NCBI RefSeq assembly: GCF_002234535.1 | Contig: NZ_CP022521.1 | Location: 4,898,001 to 4,962,000, forward strand | DNA length: 64,000 nt | Direction of reading: 5' to 3' | Source: Actinoalloteichus hoggarensis | GTDB lineage: Bacteria; Actinomycetota; Actinomycetes; Mycobacteriales; Pseudonocardiaceae | Shown: positions 36,309 through 44,887 of the stretch, one piece after another | Position numbering within the stretch: the first letter of the stretch is position 1 | Layout of the letters: each line of letters opens with the position of its first letter | The notes under the pieces: generated by a model | Seen by the model: only the letters and a program-made list of their open reading frames with translations | Databases searched by the model: none | What the model was told of the DNA's origin: nothing | Position numbers and translations under genes: made by a program

Positions 36309-36832
36309 GGAAGCTCCTTCATACACGCGGGTCTCAGGCGAGAAGATGTCACTATCCGAACAGGAAGCTACACGAACGGTAATCATTTCCACGAGGGAAT
36401 TCACCCGTCCGGTCAGAATCGGCGCACACCTGACCTGCGGGGGCCGAAGGCGTGGCGCGCGGCGAGACGCCGCCGCGCGCCGAGGGCCGTCCGCGGTGAC
36501 ACGGCGAGGCGGAATCACGGCGTCGTCGCATCCGTCCAGGTCCGTCACGGCGGTGGCGCGGACTCGGACTCCCCGGAGCATGTGGTCGGCCTCCTGGACC
36601 GGGTGAGTCTCACCGTCACCGTACTCGGCAGTGCAGCCTCCGTGGCAAACCACCGACGAAAGGCCCGGAAGAAGACCGATGGCGCGACGAAGGCAACGAC
36701 AGTCGCCACCACAGTCGTCGGCTCTCCTCAGAGTCGGCCCTCGAACTCTCGAATCCACACGACCCTGCGGAGAGCCTTACGCTCGCAATCGCCTTCGCAT
36801 CGAACCTGTGGGCGCGCAATAGCGGAGCAGGA
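36309..36832. other. P450 upstream region and start of low-GC stretch
   Basis: About 520 bp with no clear gene. The first ~120 bp, AT-richer than surrounding DNA, should hold the P450 promoter. From about 36,600 the base composition falls towards that of the EspC-like island. No att-like repeats were found by eye. Confidence 0.4.
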
Positions 36833-37846
36833 TCATGCCGTCTCGGGCGACGCGGCAAGGCGGTCGCGAATCGAACCCGAACCGTAATCCTCTGCAACAG
36901 AGGAGTCGTCTTCGGCAGGGCTGGCGACAAGGGTGGACGTACTACCCGACGGCTCGCCGATCAGCCCTGACAAGATGGCCACACCATAATCGGCCTGCTG
37001 GAACTCGGGTCCGAAACCAGCGTCCGGGACACGTGGAACAGGACTCAGATCTCCGATGCTCTCAGTCATACTCTCGCGCGCAGGTTCCAGCACCTCATCC
37101 AAGGACGTCCGGATCAAGTCGGCATCGCTGAAGAATGAATCGATTATCTTATCGGGATCACCGCCAGACACCGACCCCAAAGCGCTGCTGAGCTCCCCCG
37201 TGAGAGCCACGCCGACGGCAGAGGCAGCCACACCGGCGATAGTGAAGTTCTTGGGAGCCATCAGGATCGCGGTCAGGGCACCCCCGATACCATTACCAGC
37301 GATCCGACCGGCATAGTTCACATCGGTCTGCGACCGCGTCTCTCGATATTCTTCCGCAGCTTCATAAAACGACTCCGCCAGAAGAGACAGATCCTCCCGA
37401 GCGACGTGAATGGCGTCCTGTACGGCTACGATTCCAGACATGATGTGCCCAATGCCGATCAGGCCCTGCTCATAGCTCTTCTGCAACTTGTCGATATGCC
37501 TACGGGCAGCAATACCCGCCACACCTCGCCAATCCTCGGAAATTCTCAAGGCTTCCCGGAATTCGATCTCCGCATCCTCGTAATCCCGGTAGACACCGAG
37601 CAGATGACTGCGAAATTCTCCCATTCCATCGACATCGGGACCCGAAAAAGCCCGGAATATCCGCAGTGCCTTCAGTCCATCATCTCGCACTTGCGCATCG
37701 ATGCCGGCAGCCAGCTCTCCCTCCAGGTGCTCGAATCTTCCTACCCGGTGAAGCAGATCGATAGCATTGAGAGCCGCATTCGCCGGCCCGCGCAGTTCGC
37801 GACGAATTCCGTCGAAGTCCCCATCGGTGAAGATTCCTTCGGTCAC
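36833..37846 (-). CDS. Helical protein paired with EspC-like gene
   Basis: A 337-residue, largely helical protein. GTG at 37846 has AGGGGGAG just upstream and starts 25 bp after the stop of the EspC-like gene; a longer frame would overlap it by 59 bp. Residues ~1-165 are amphipathic helices (DFDGIRRELRGPANAALNAI; YRDYEDAEIEFREALR), ~175-235 contain Gly/Ala-rich hydrophobic stretches (ILMAPKNFTIAGVAASAVGV), and the last ~80 are acidic and Ser-rich. It resembles LXG/PPE-style substrates in architecture only. Base composition is clearly lower in GC than neighbours, a sign of transfer. Possibly a secreted effector; no toxin motif was identified. Confidence 0.65.
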   Translation of the reverse strand: MTEGIFTDGDFDGIRRELRGPANAALNAIDLLHRVGRFEHLEGELAAGIDAQVRDDGLKALRIFRAFSGPDVDGMGEFRSHLLGVYRDYEDAEIEFREALRISEDWRGVAGIAARRHIDKLQKSYEQGLIGIGHIMSGIVAVQDAIHVAREDLSLLAESFYEAAEEYRETRSQTDVNYAGRIAGNGIGGALTAILMAPKNFTIAGVAASAVGVALTGELSSALGSVSGGDPDKIIDSFFSDADLIRTSLDEVLEPARESMTESIGDLSPVPRVPDAGFGPEFQQADYGVAILSGLIGEPSGSTSTLVASPAEDDSSVAEDYGSGSIRDRLAASPETA

Positions 37847-37871
37847 ACTCTCCCCCTGGATAACAGCCAGA

Positions 37872-38237
37872 TCAGACAGTACCTGCCGCCCCAGCCTCGT
37901 CGACTCGTTCGTAGGTGTTGGCGACCGCATTCAGGGCCGCAGCCGTCTCCTCCGCACACTCCACCAGCTCGTGCAAATACCCTCGAACATCAGCGACGCA
38001 CCGCTGATAAGCCCAGGCGAACGAATCATATCCAAGCGAACTTCCGAATACATGACCGGCGTCGCTAGCACCATAACCGTCCCCCAGCCCGAGATCGTCC
38101 AATCCAGGAAGGGGCACCCCGGCAGAGACGTCGACCTCCCCGACCTCCTTGGCCGCCGCCGACGACTTTTCCGCGAATTCTTCGATACACCTACCCGCGT
38201 AAGCCACGTCTTCGGGGACCACGTCAAATCCCGACAT
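37872..38237 (-). CDS. EspC-like type VII secretion-associated protein
   Basis: A 121-residue helical hairpin protein like the EspC/DUF2580 family: helix 1 ends in EFAEKSSAAAKEVGEVDV, an unusual Gly-rich middle (LPGLDDLGLGDGYGASDAG), then FGSSLGYDSFAWAYQRCVAD and a closing helix. The C terminus has YERVDE, which fits the YxxxD/E signal of ESX substrates. ATG 38237 follows AAGGAAGGG. It is the first gene of a two-gene low-GC operon and probably forms a heterodimer with, or escorts, the following 337-residue protein. No EccC or other secretion-channel gene is in the window. Confidence 0.7.
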   Translation of the reverse strand: MSGFDVVPEDVAYAGRCIEEFAEKSSAAAKEVGEVDVSAGVPLPGLDDLGLGDGYGASDAGHVFGSSLGYDSFAWAYQRCVADVRGYLHELVECAEETAAALNAVANTYERVDEAGAAGTV

Positions 38238-38512
38238 CGAACCCTTCCTTTTCTCCTTTACATCCTGGCCACGAGACCACTGTACGACGATCAGACGGCC
38301 GCAGGCGGGGAGATTCGTCGACCACGGCAGGTCACCTCTAGAGTTCATCCACATGCCCGTTCGACACAGGGCCGTTCAGCGGGTTCGATTAACCTTGACA
38401 GGCTAATCTGCAATCCACCTGCATAAGCGGGTACATGCCAGGGGGTGCGTACTGGCGGCTGAGAACGATCGGGCGCCACGTGACCGCCTTACGGAGTTGT
38501 CCACCGAGTCGG

Positions 38513-39478
38513 TCATCGTGGAGACGCGGGCGGTCGACACCGGTGAGGGCCGAATCGTGCGGCGTCGGCGGGCAGACTCGCATAGGCGACGTCGAAGATC
38601 GTCTGCACCGACACCGACTCCACCGACAGCCGACTCAGTCTGCTGTCGTGCGCGTCGAGTTCGTCGACCACGCGGCTGACCGGGAGCCGGGGGCGGGCGG
38701 CCAACCGCGCACCGGCCACCGACAACGCCACGGGCAGGCCCCCGCACTGCCGGGCGAGCTTCGCCGTGGCCTCTCGTTCCGCCGAAGCGCGTTCCTCGCC
38801 GACGAAGCGTGTCAGCAGCTCCACGGCGCCGGTGTCGTCCAACGGCGACAGATCGACGAAACGAGCACCGTCCATGCCGAGCCCGATGAGCCGCACCCTG
38901 CTCGTCACCACCACCACGGACCGGTCGGAGGACGGCAGCAGCGGTCGGACCTGGGCCGCGGTGGCGGCGTCGTCCAGCAGCACGGCGACGGCCTTGTCGG
39001 CGCTCATCGTGCGGAACAGGCTCGCACGCTCCGACAGATCGTCCGGAATCCGTTCGTCGGCGACGCCCAGCGCCCGGAGGAAGCCCGCGAGCACTCGGGC
39101 CGGTGGGACCGGCTCGCCGCCGCCGGACCCGCCGAGGTCGGCGTAGAGCTGCCCGTCCGGTGTCTCGTCGGCGAGCTGTCGCAGCCAGTGGGCGGCCAGC
39201 GTCGTCTTCCCGACTCCACCCAGGCCGGAGACGACGGTCATGAATCGACCGGCGCTGTCGGATCGCATTCCGTCGAGTAGTCGAAGTTCCTCGACCCGGC
39301 CCGTGAAGCGACTCGATCCGAACGGCATCTGCCGGGGAATCGTGATCTGATCCGGCCTTTCAGCGGTGTGCAGATGAAATCCACCGTGTATCGGACCTGC
39401 CTGCACCGCACTGCCGAAGACCGTGCCGGCGAGGGCATTCACCACGCCGATGCTCTGCTGCTCGGAATCCTCCTCCAT
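38513..39478 (-). CDS. NB-ARC/STAND ATPase, C-terminally truncated
   Basis: A 321-residue protein starting MEEDSEQQSIGVVNALAGTV, with GSSRFTGRVEELRLLD before the nucleotide fold. P-loop GLGGVGKTTLA (~82-92), Walker B-like VAVLLDDAATAAQV, sensor VVVTSRVRL and ARQCGGLPVALSVAGARL (GLPxA box). NB-ARC proteins of actinomycetes normally continue with a winged helix and TPR repeats; here the frame becomes unrelated sequence after AYASLPADAAR and ends at 38513. That junction is next to the lower-GC EspC-like island, suggesting the gene lost its 3' half by insertion or deletion. ATG 39478 is preceded by GGAGGA-like sequence. Confidence 0.75.
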   Translation of the reverse strand: MEEDSEQQSIGVVNALAGTVFGSAVQAGPIHGGFHLHTAERPDQITIPRQMPFGSSRFTGRVEELRLLDGMRSDSAGRFMTVVSGLGGVGKTTLAAHWLRQLADETPDGQLYADLGGSGGGEPVPPARVLAGFLRALGVADERIPDDLSERASLFRTMSADKAVAVLLDDAATAAQVRPLLPSSDRSVVVVTSRVRLIGLGMDGARFVDLSPLDDTGAVELLTRFVGEERASAEREATAKLARQCGGLPVALSVAGARLAARPRLPVSRVVDELDAHDSRLSRLSVESVSVQTIFDVAYASLPADAARFGPHRCRPPASPR

Positions 39479-39744
39479 GATCCCCCCACCGCTACCCGCG
39501 GACACGCCGGAAGCCGTCCGCCCACCATGCCGCACCCACCGACACGCTGACGATCGATCATAGTGGTGAAATCCACGATGTCCTCGATACACGCGGGCCG
39601 AGGCCGAATTCGTCGGCTGTCCCGGAAATCGAATACCCATTCGATGGTGATTCGACAATGCCAAGCACGGCGGATCGTGGTCGGTCACGCACCAGCCGGT
39701 GCCGCCGTCACGTGTAGCCCGGCGGCACCGGCGGTGGCCTCACC

Positions 39745-40425
39745 TCATCCCGCCTCCCGCGCGGGCCCCAGGCTGATCAGGCCGCACCCGTAGGCCTTGG
39801 CCCGCCCGATCCCGCCGAGGACCGCCGCACGCAAGGCCTCGACGTCGGTGGGCACGAGATGCCCGTCGAAGCGGACGGGCTCGATGGTGATCTTGTTCCC
39901 GTCTGTTCGGCCGTGCAGGCTCGGCCGAGGCGCGGGCGCGACGTCCGCCTGACCGTCGCGGCCCACCGGCAACACGAAGCCGTGCTGCTCGCCCTTCCGC
40001 GCCAGCCACTCCACCTGCTTGGCGGGCAGCCGCTGCGGCACGGGCTTGCCGCGCCCCCTGTTCCCCGACACGGAGTCCGGTGGATGAATCGCCCGAGTGG
40101 GATTGCCGACCAGTCGGAAACCGATCTTGCGACCAGGAGCGATCAGCCGTAGGAACGGATCGAGCGAACGGACGTCCGGCGGGGCGGCCAGGTAATCGGC
40201 GGGCAGCGCCGCCCACTTCGGTTCCAGCCTGCTCTGCACGAGCAGGACGAAGCCGCGCTCGTGCTCGTCGAGTCGCCACAGCGCCCCGCAGTGCTGGCGG
40301 GCGGTCCGCTGGACATCGAGGTCGGGGAAGGCCGACATCACGGTGCGGTGCATCTGATGGACGTCGGCGTAGTCCAGGCGGAAGTTCCGCGAGGTCACGT
40401 CGACGGTGAGTCGACTCAGGAACAC
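39745..40425 (-). CDS. cas6e: Cas6e crRNA endoribonuclease
   Basis: A 226-residue Cas6e/CasE, which cuts pre-crRNA in the repeat and stays on the 3' hairpin in Cascade. N-terminal FLSRLTVDV then HQMHRTVMSAFPD, where a His/Tyr site is usual; C-terminal Gly-rich loop GIGRAKAYGCGLISLGP, the family hallmark. GTG at 40425 has GGGAGA upstream and overlaps the cas5e stop by 10 nt. It is the last cas gene: no cas1 or cas2 follows, and the next gene downstream is an NB-ARC ATPase. Slightly longer than E. coli CasE. Confidence 0.93.
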   Translation of the reverse strand: MFLSRLTVDVTSRNFRLDYADVHQMHRTVMSAFPDLDVQRTARQHCGALWRLDEHERGFVLLVQSRLEPKWAALPADYLAAPPDVRSLDPFLRLIAPGRKIGFRLVGNPTRAIHPPDSVSGNRGRGKPVPQRLPAKQVEWLARKGEQHGFVLPVGRDGQADVAPAPRPSLHGRTDGNKITIEPVRFDGHLVPTDVEALRAAVLGGIGRAKAYGCGLISLGPAREAG

Positions 40426-41186
40426 GGGCGGTCTCCCGGCGAGATCATGGCTGGCGTGAGCGGGATGTGAAGCGTCGTGAAGGATCGGCTGGCGAAACGG
40501 CGATCGCCCCGGGCGAAGGACAGTGGATGGTCGGAGCGGATCTCGGCGTTCTTGTCGGTGGCGTCGCAGTCGATCACGGCTCGAAGCGGGGGCGGCGGAT
40601 CCGGATCGCCTGCACCGTGAAGGCGAGCGCTGATCCGGGCGCGGTTGACGCCGGTCTCCAGCCACGGGTGCTCGTGGAGGACCGCAGCCGGCGATCGCTC
40701 CGACAGGCCCCAGCCGGACGGAGCCTCCGCCGAACCTTCGCCCAGCAGCGGCCGGGACGGGACGAAGGCCTTACGGCCGAAGAACAGCGGCCACGCCGGA
40801 GACCGAAGCGCCGCCTCGGCCCGCAGCAACAGCGCCTCCTGTTCGGGCCCCTCCCCCGCCAGAACCACCAGGAACAGTGCATCGGACAGGTGATAGCGGT
40901 GGCTGACCACCGTGCGATGCCCGCCGCCCTCGGTGTTCGGAACGTTCTGTGCGGTGTGAAAGTCGACTTCCAGTAGTCCTTCCCGATCGACGCGAACGCC
41001 GAGCCTCAACTCCGCCAGTGCGGCGATCGACGCTCGGTCGTCCCGGTCGATCCCCATCGCGGACGCAACGACGCCGACCACCCCGGACTTCGTCGGTTCC
41101 CGGGCGGTGTCCCGCTTGATATACGCGGATCTCGTGCCCCAGGACTGCATCGGCGCGTCGAAGCACACCGCAAGCGAGAGCGTCAC
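40416..41186 (-). CDS. cas5e: Cas5e, Cascade subunit
   Basis: A 256-residue Cas5e/CasD that binds the 5' handle of the crRNA. N terminus SLAVCFDAPMQSWGTRSAY, then REPTKSGVVGVVASAMG with the basic and Gly features of the family; FHTAQNVPNTEGGGHRTVV and SHRYHLSDALFLVVLAG follow. ATG 41186 overlaps the cas7e stop by 4 nt. Confidence 0.94.
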   Translation of the reverse strand: MTLSLAVCFDAPMQSWGTRSAYIKRDTAREPTKSGVVGVVASAMGIDRDDRASIAALAELRLGVRVDREGLLEVDFHTAQNVPNTEGGGHRTVVSHRYHLSDALFLVVLAGEGPEQEALLLRAEAALRSPAWPLFFGRKAFVPSRPLLGEGSAEAPSGWGLSERSPAAVLHEHPWLETGVNRARISARLHGAGDPDPPPPLRAVIDCDATDKNAEIRSDHPLSFARGDRRFASRSFTTLHIPLTPAMISPGDRPCS

Positions 41187-42415
41187 GGCGCCGGAACCAA
41201 GGTCTCGGGCTGCTCCCGAGGCGAGACGCCCGCCGTGGTCAGCACCCGGCTCGCGAAGTCGTCGAGGCTCGGTGCGACGTCGTCGACGGCGACGTGCGGC
41301 AGGTCGCCGGAGACCGTGGCCGCGGTGACCGAACGAATCGCGGTGTCGCCGTAGAAGCGGCGCAGCGAGCCGAAATGGTGCAGCATCCGCTCAGTGGAGT
41401 CGGTCATCAGATCGAGGCTGTCCACCGGCTTGAGGAAGGCGTTGGCCAGGTTCCACGTCCCGCTGTCCCGCACCACGCCGAGGAACGCGTGCGGCATGGT
41501 CAGCGCGGCCATCGAGTTCTGCTTGCCGCTGGGCCGAGCCTGCACGAAGGCATACAGCCAGGCCCGGGCGGTGCGGGCCAGCAGATCACCGTCGCCCCCC
41601 AGGTTCGTGCCGAGCTGGCCCAGGTCGACGTTGGCGTACCGGTAGTAGCAGGCCGAGTTGAAATCGACCGTGCCGATCATGTCGGCGCCGGAGGCGTCCC
41701 CGGGCTTCTCGTCGTCGACGGCCGTGTAGTAGTCGAACTCCGAGGCCACCGCGTGGGTGGAGATGGCGTGTGCGACCTGGGAGGCGGCATCGACGTTGAA
41801 ACCCTTGTTGTCGGCGATCATCCGCCCGAAGAGGGCGACGTCGGCGACCCGACGCGCGTCCAGGACCCTGGCCGCCGCTTCGAGCTGTTCCTTCGACGGC
41901 TTGATCTTCGCGGCCTTGGCGGCGGGCTTCGCGGGGGGCTGTGTGCCGTCCTTGGCGGCCGACTTCTTCTGCTCGGCCTTGGCCGCGGCGGCGGCCTTCT
42001 CCTCGACCTTGGCGATCAACTCCGCTTGTTTGTCGATGCAGTACTGCGCCAGGAACTCCGAGGCCTGCCGCCCGACGAAGAGCAGGTATTCGGTGAGCTG
42101 GGTGCTGCGGTCGATGCCGAAGCCCAGCGTCGCCAGGCCTTCCGCCACGATCAGCCTGGTGTGTTCCTCGGGGCCGAGGTTCTTCTCCGTCAACCGGGCC
42201 GCCGCCTGGTGCAGGAGGCGCTTGGTCCGAACACCGGTCTCCTCCTCGGCCAGCCCGTTCTGGGTGAAGTACTGCCGGGCGGAACGTTTCAGACTCTGGC
42301 TGGAGATCCGGCCCCGAACGGCTCCGCCGAAGGTGGCCGTCTTGGGCTGGCCCATGTCGTCGCGGTTGAGGTTGCTCACCGGAAACGACTGGAGCAGGTG
42401 CAGTTCGATGATCAT
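41183..42415 (-). CDS. cas7e: Cas7e backbone subunit with Ala/Lys-rich insert
   Basis: A 410-residue Cas7e/CasC, the six-copy backbone that coats the crRNA. N terminus ELHLLQSFPVSNLNRDD then PKTATFGGAVRGRISSQSLKRS; the conserved region HAVASEFDYYTAVDD and FNSACYYRYA follows. The protein is about 50 residues longer than usual because of a low-complexity Ala/Lys/Pro insert at ~135-178 (AKVEEKAAAAAKAEQKK, PPAKPAAKAAKIKPSKEQ). The start directly abuts the cas11 stop (TGAATG), so translation is coupled. Confidence 0.94.
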   Translation of the reverse strand: MIIELHLLQSFPVSNLNRDDMGQPKTATFGGAVRGRISSQSLKRSARQYFTQNGLAEEETGVRTKRLLHQAAARLTEKNLGPEEHTRLIVAEGLATLGFGIDRSTQLTEYLLFVGRQASEFLAQYCIDKQAELIAKVEEKAAAAAKAEQKKSAAKDGTQPPAKPAAKAAKIKPSKEQLEAAARVLDARRVADVALFGRMIADNKGFNVDAASQVAHAISTHAVASEFDYYTAVDDEKPGDASGADMIGTVDFNSACYYRYANVDLGQLGTNLGGDGDLLARTARAWLYAFVQARPSGKQNSMAALTMPHAFLGVVRDSGTWNLANAFLKPVDSLDLMTDSTERMLHHFGSLRRFYGDTAIRSVTAATVSGDLPHVAVDDVAPSLDDFASRVLTTAGVSPREQPETLVPAP

Positions 42416-43078
42416 TCAGTTCTCCGTGTCGATGGTGGAGCCTGCGGAATCGGCGGGGCTGTCGGCGGGCTCGCCTGCTGGATCGACGTCACCGTCCGGT
42501 TCCGGATCGGCTGGCTGGAGTCGGGGCCGGTGGTAGTCCCGCGCCCAGGCGAGGCGGACCCGCCGCTTCGTCGCCTCCTCGGTGCGCTCGCCGAGGAGAA
42601 CGATCACGTCGTCGAGCAGCAGCCCGTAGTCGAGGGCGATCTTCTTGCTGCGCAGCAACTGGACCATGTGACGCAGGTAGTGCGGGAGGTTTCGCCGGTC
42701 GACCCCGAGCAGCTGCTCGAACCGGCGGTCGATGGTGTTCTCCCCATCCCCTTTGAGGTCGCGCATGGCGATCCCCAGCGTGCGGCTGCTGTCGCGCCCC
42801 CGCGCCTGCCGCGGCTGCGGATGGATGCCGAACAGGCCGCCGACCAGGAGCCAGGCCTCCTGCTCCCCTTCCGCGGGCAGCGCGTCGAAGACCAGTCGGT
42901 AGGCGTGCGACGCCTGATGTGTGCCGGACAGGCTCCGGCGCAGCGAGGCCAGCGCCCGACGCGCCTCCGACACCAGATAAGGGTTCTCGGAGTTCAGCTT
43001 CGAGTGCAGCAGGTACAGCGAGTCGGTGAATACATCGCGATTCCTGGCACGCCGGGTGGCCTGCGTCTCCGTCGTCAC
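42416..43078 (-). CDS. cas11e: Cas11e/Cse2 small subunit
   Basis: A 220-residue Cse2/CasB. Recognisable parts are ARRALASLRRSLSGTHQ, LLVGGLFGIHPQ, DLKGDGENTIDRRFEQLLGV and LPHYLRHMVQLLRSKKIALD, all typical of the helical small subunit dimer that stabilises the displaced DNA strand. A disordered acidic tail of ~40 residues (PDGDVDPAGEPADSPADSAG) is extra. GTG 43078 overlaps the cas8e stop (GTGA). Confidence 0.92.
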   Translation of the reverse strand: MTTETQATRRARNRDVFTDSLYLLHSKLNSENPYLVSEARRALASLRRSLSGTHQASHAYRLVFDALPAEGEQEAWLLVGGLFGIHPQPRQARGRDSSRTLGIAMRDLKGDGENTIDRRFEQLLGVDRRNLPHYLRHMVQLLRSKKIALDYGLLLDDVIVLLGERTEEATKRRVRLAWARDYHRPRLQPADPEPDGDVDPAGEPADSPADSAGSTIDTEN

Positions 43079-44754
43079 GTGGGCTCTCCCTCGTCGGGGC
43101 GGTGATCAGTGCGCTGCTCGCGCCGATCATCGGAATAGAGGAACGCGCCGACCTCTCGTCGGTAGAGCACGAGCCGCGTCCCCAACTCGGCGCGGAAGCG
43201 GCCGTCGTGTTTTCCTGCCAGGGAAAGCTCTCGGGCACCCCGTCGGGCCGCGCCGTACACCCAGCGGTCGGCCGCGGCGTTGGCGACGCGGGCCACCGCG
43301 CGACGCCATGCTTCGACGGCGGCATGCTCCTGGGAACCGTTCCGGTCGGACCGCATCGCCGCACCCAGGTCGAGGATGAAGGTGTGAAACGGCGCGGTCA
43401 GCTGCGGCCAGTAGGACACCTCCAACGCGGGCGGGGATTTCACGGCGAAGTCCTCGCGGTATCCCTTGTCCAGCCGCCGAAGCAGGAATCCCACGTCGTC
43501 GGCGAGGCGGCAGGAATGGCCGACCACCGCACCGAGCCGTTCCCGCTCCGATTCCGTGCGCAGCAGGGCGACCGGTGCGGGCACCGACTCCTCCAGCCAG
43601 GTCTGCACCACGGCCTGCTTGCTGTCGAGCTGTTGGCCGAAGACACGCAGGGTGAAGACGGCATCCTCGGGCAGCAGGCCGTATTCGGTCCGCCGGGCGA
43701 TCGCGTCCAGTGCGGCGGGCCGTCGCCGATCGCTCTGCTCGATGTTCCGACGTTGCTCGGCGGCCAGCAACAGCTCCTCGGCATGGCGCCAGACTCCCCG
43801 TTGTTCTTCCAGCCGAACGGGATACCGCTTGGAGTTCCCCCGCGCCGTGCCCCGCACTATGGGCCTGCGCAACGCCGCCATCCATTCGTGTTCCTGGTCC
43901 TCGGCGACCGGACGCAGCCTGGTTCCCGGGGTGATCACGACGCCGTCGACCACCGGATCGTCCGGGTCGCCGTCGGTGGTCAGCAGTACCCGCCGCGAGG
44001 GCCACGTCAGCAGGTCGGTCCAGCCGAGCGGCGTCCGTTCGACGGGCTCCGGACCGCCGACCTCGGTGTCCTCCCAGCTCGGGCGGTCTTGTACTCCAGT
44101 CCCGGGAGGCTGGTCGATCAGGGGATCGTAGGAGAGGAGATTGAGGAGCAGCGTCTCCTTGAGGGTGCCGCCCTCCACCACCACACAGCCGAAGTTGTTG
44201 GCGGGCGCCCGTTCCGAGGATCTCGGTGCCTTCGGATAGGCGCCCGACTTCAGCCCGCCCGGGTCGTAGCACTGCAGAGTCACCAGCCATCGGGCTGCCT
44301 CGGCCGGGCTCAGCGTCAGTCTGTCGGCCGAGGTGGTGTGGTCGAAGAGCGTGGCATTACTGCCGCTCGCCCGAAAGGGCACCAACCGAGCAATACCCGA
44401 CGGGGCGACGGAGGAGAGACTTCGGCTTTGCAGGAACGGCCGCTCGGGGTGGAAGAGATCGAATGAATTCCGATCGCGTGCCAGAAAGTCCTCCCATTGC
44501 CTGGTACGCAGGTCATCACGTTCCCACAGCTGCGCCCAGTCTTCATCCGTCGCAGGCCGGAAGACTCGATGTGTCACGGCCAGGACCAGTCGATACAGGG
44601 CGGCCGTCATCGTCGGCGACGCCCCGACCAGCCTGCACAGCGAACCGGACCGACCGAACAGATCGGCGAGGCCGACTTCGACGGAGGCTCCCTCCAGCGT
44701 CACGACGGGAATCCACGGCTCGTCAAGAAGGTTGAATCGCATCTCACCCCACAT
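43075..44754 (-). CDS. cas8e: Cas8e/Cse1 large subunit
   Basis: A 559-residue Cse1/CasA that reads the PAM and recruits Cas3. N terminus FNLLDEPWIPVVTLEGA then VEVGLADLFGRS, ALYRLVLAVTHRVF and FLARDRNSFDLFHPERPFLQ; later PANNFGCVVVEGGTLKETLL and LLNLLSYDP match the family. Start ATG 44754 or an internal ATG at 44742 (GGGGTGAG just before) cannot be separated; the latter would give MRFNLLDEPW, the usual beginning. A 133-bp gap separates it from the Cas3 tail ORF. Confidence 0.94.
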   Translation of the reverse strand: MWGEMRFNLLDEPWIPVVTLEGASVEVGLADLFGRSGSLCRLVGASPTMTAALYRLVLAVTHRVFRPATDEDWAQLWERDDLRTRQWEDFLARDRNSFDLFHPERPFLQSRSLSSVAPSGIARLVPFRASGSNATLFDHTTSADRLTLSPAEAARWLVTLQCYDPGGLKSGAYPKAPRSSERAPANNFGCVVVEGGTLKETLLLNLLSYDPLIDQPPGTGVQDRPSWEDTEVGGPEPVERTPLGWTDLLTWPSRRVLLTTDGDPDDPVVDGVVITPGTRLRPVAEDQEHEWMAALRRPIVRGTARGNSKRYPVRLEEQRGVWRHAEELLLAAEQRRNIEQSDRRRPAALDAIARRTEYGLLPEDAVFTLRVFGQQLDSKQAVVQTWLEESVPAPVALLRTESERERLGAVVGHSCRLADDVGFLLRRLDKGYREDFAVKSPPALEVSYWPQLTAPFHTFILDLGAAMRSDRNGSQEHAAVEAWRRAVARVANAAADRWVYGAARRGARELSLAGKHDGRFRAELGTRLVLYRREVGAFLYSDDRREQRTDHRPDEGEPT

Positions 44755-44887
44755 GTGAAGACTGTCGATCGATCAAGGAGCAGATTCGGACGGAAGGAAT
44801 TCGTGCGTCCGCGGGCAGACTCCGCACCCAGGAGGGCCGCAGGACTCGCAGACCCGGTCGAGCTGCTGAGCCGCCTGCGGTGATCAC

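Noticed and set aside
35283-36887. 534-residue plus-strand frame opposite the P450
   Set aside because: Antisense to a P450 with intact heme and I-helix motifs.
36600-36900. tRNA gene or attachment site bordering the low-GC island
   Set aside because: No cloverleaf or matching direct repeats could be found by eye.
41294-43105. 603-residue plus-strand frame opposite cas7e and cas11e
   Set aside because: Antisense shadow; cas genes have domain support and coupled starts.
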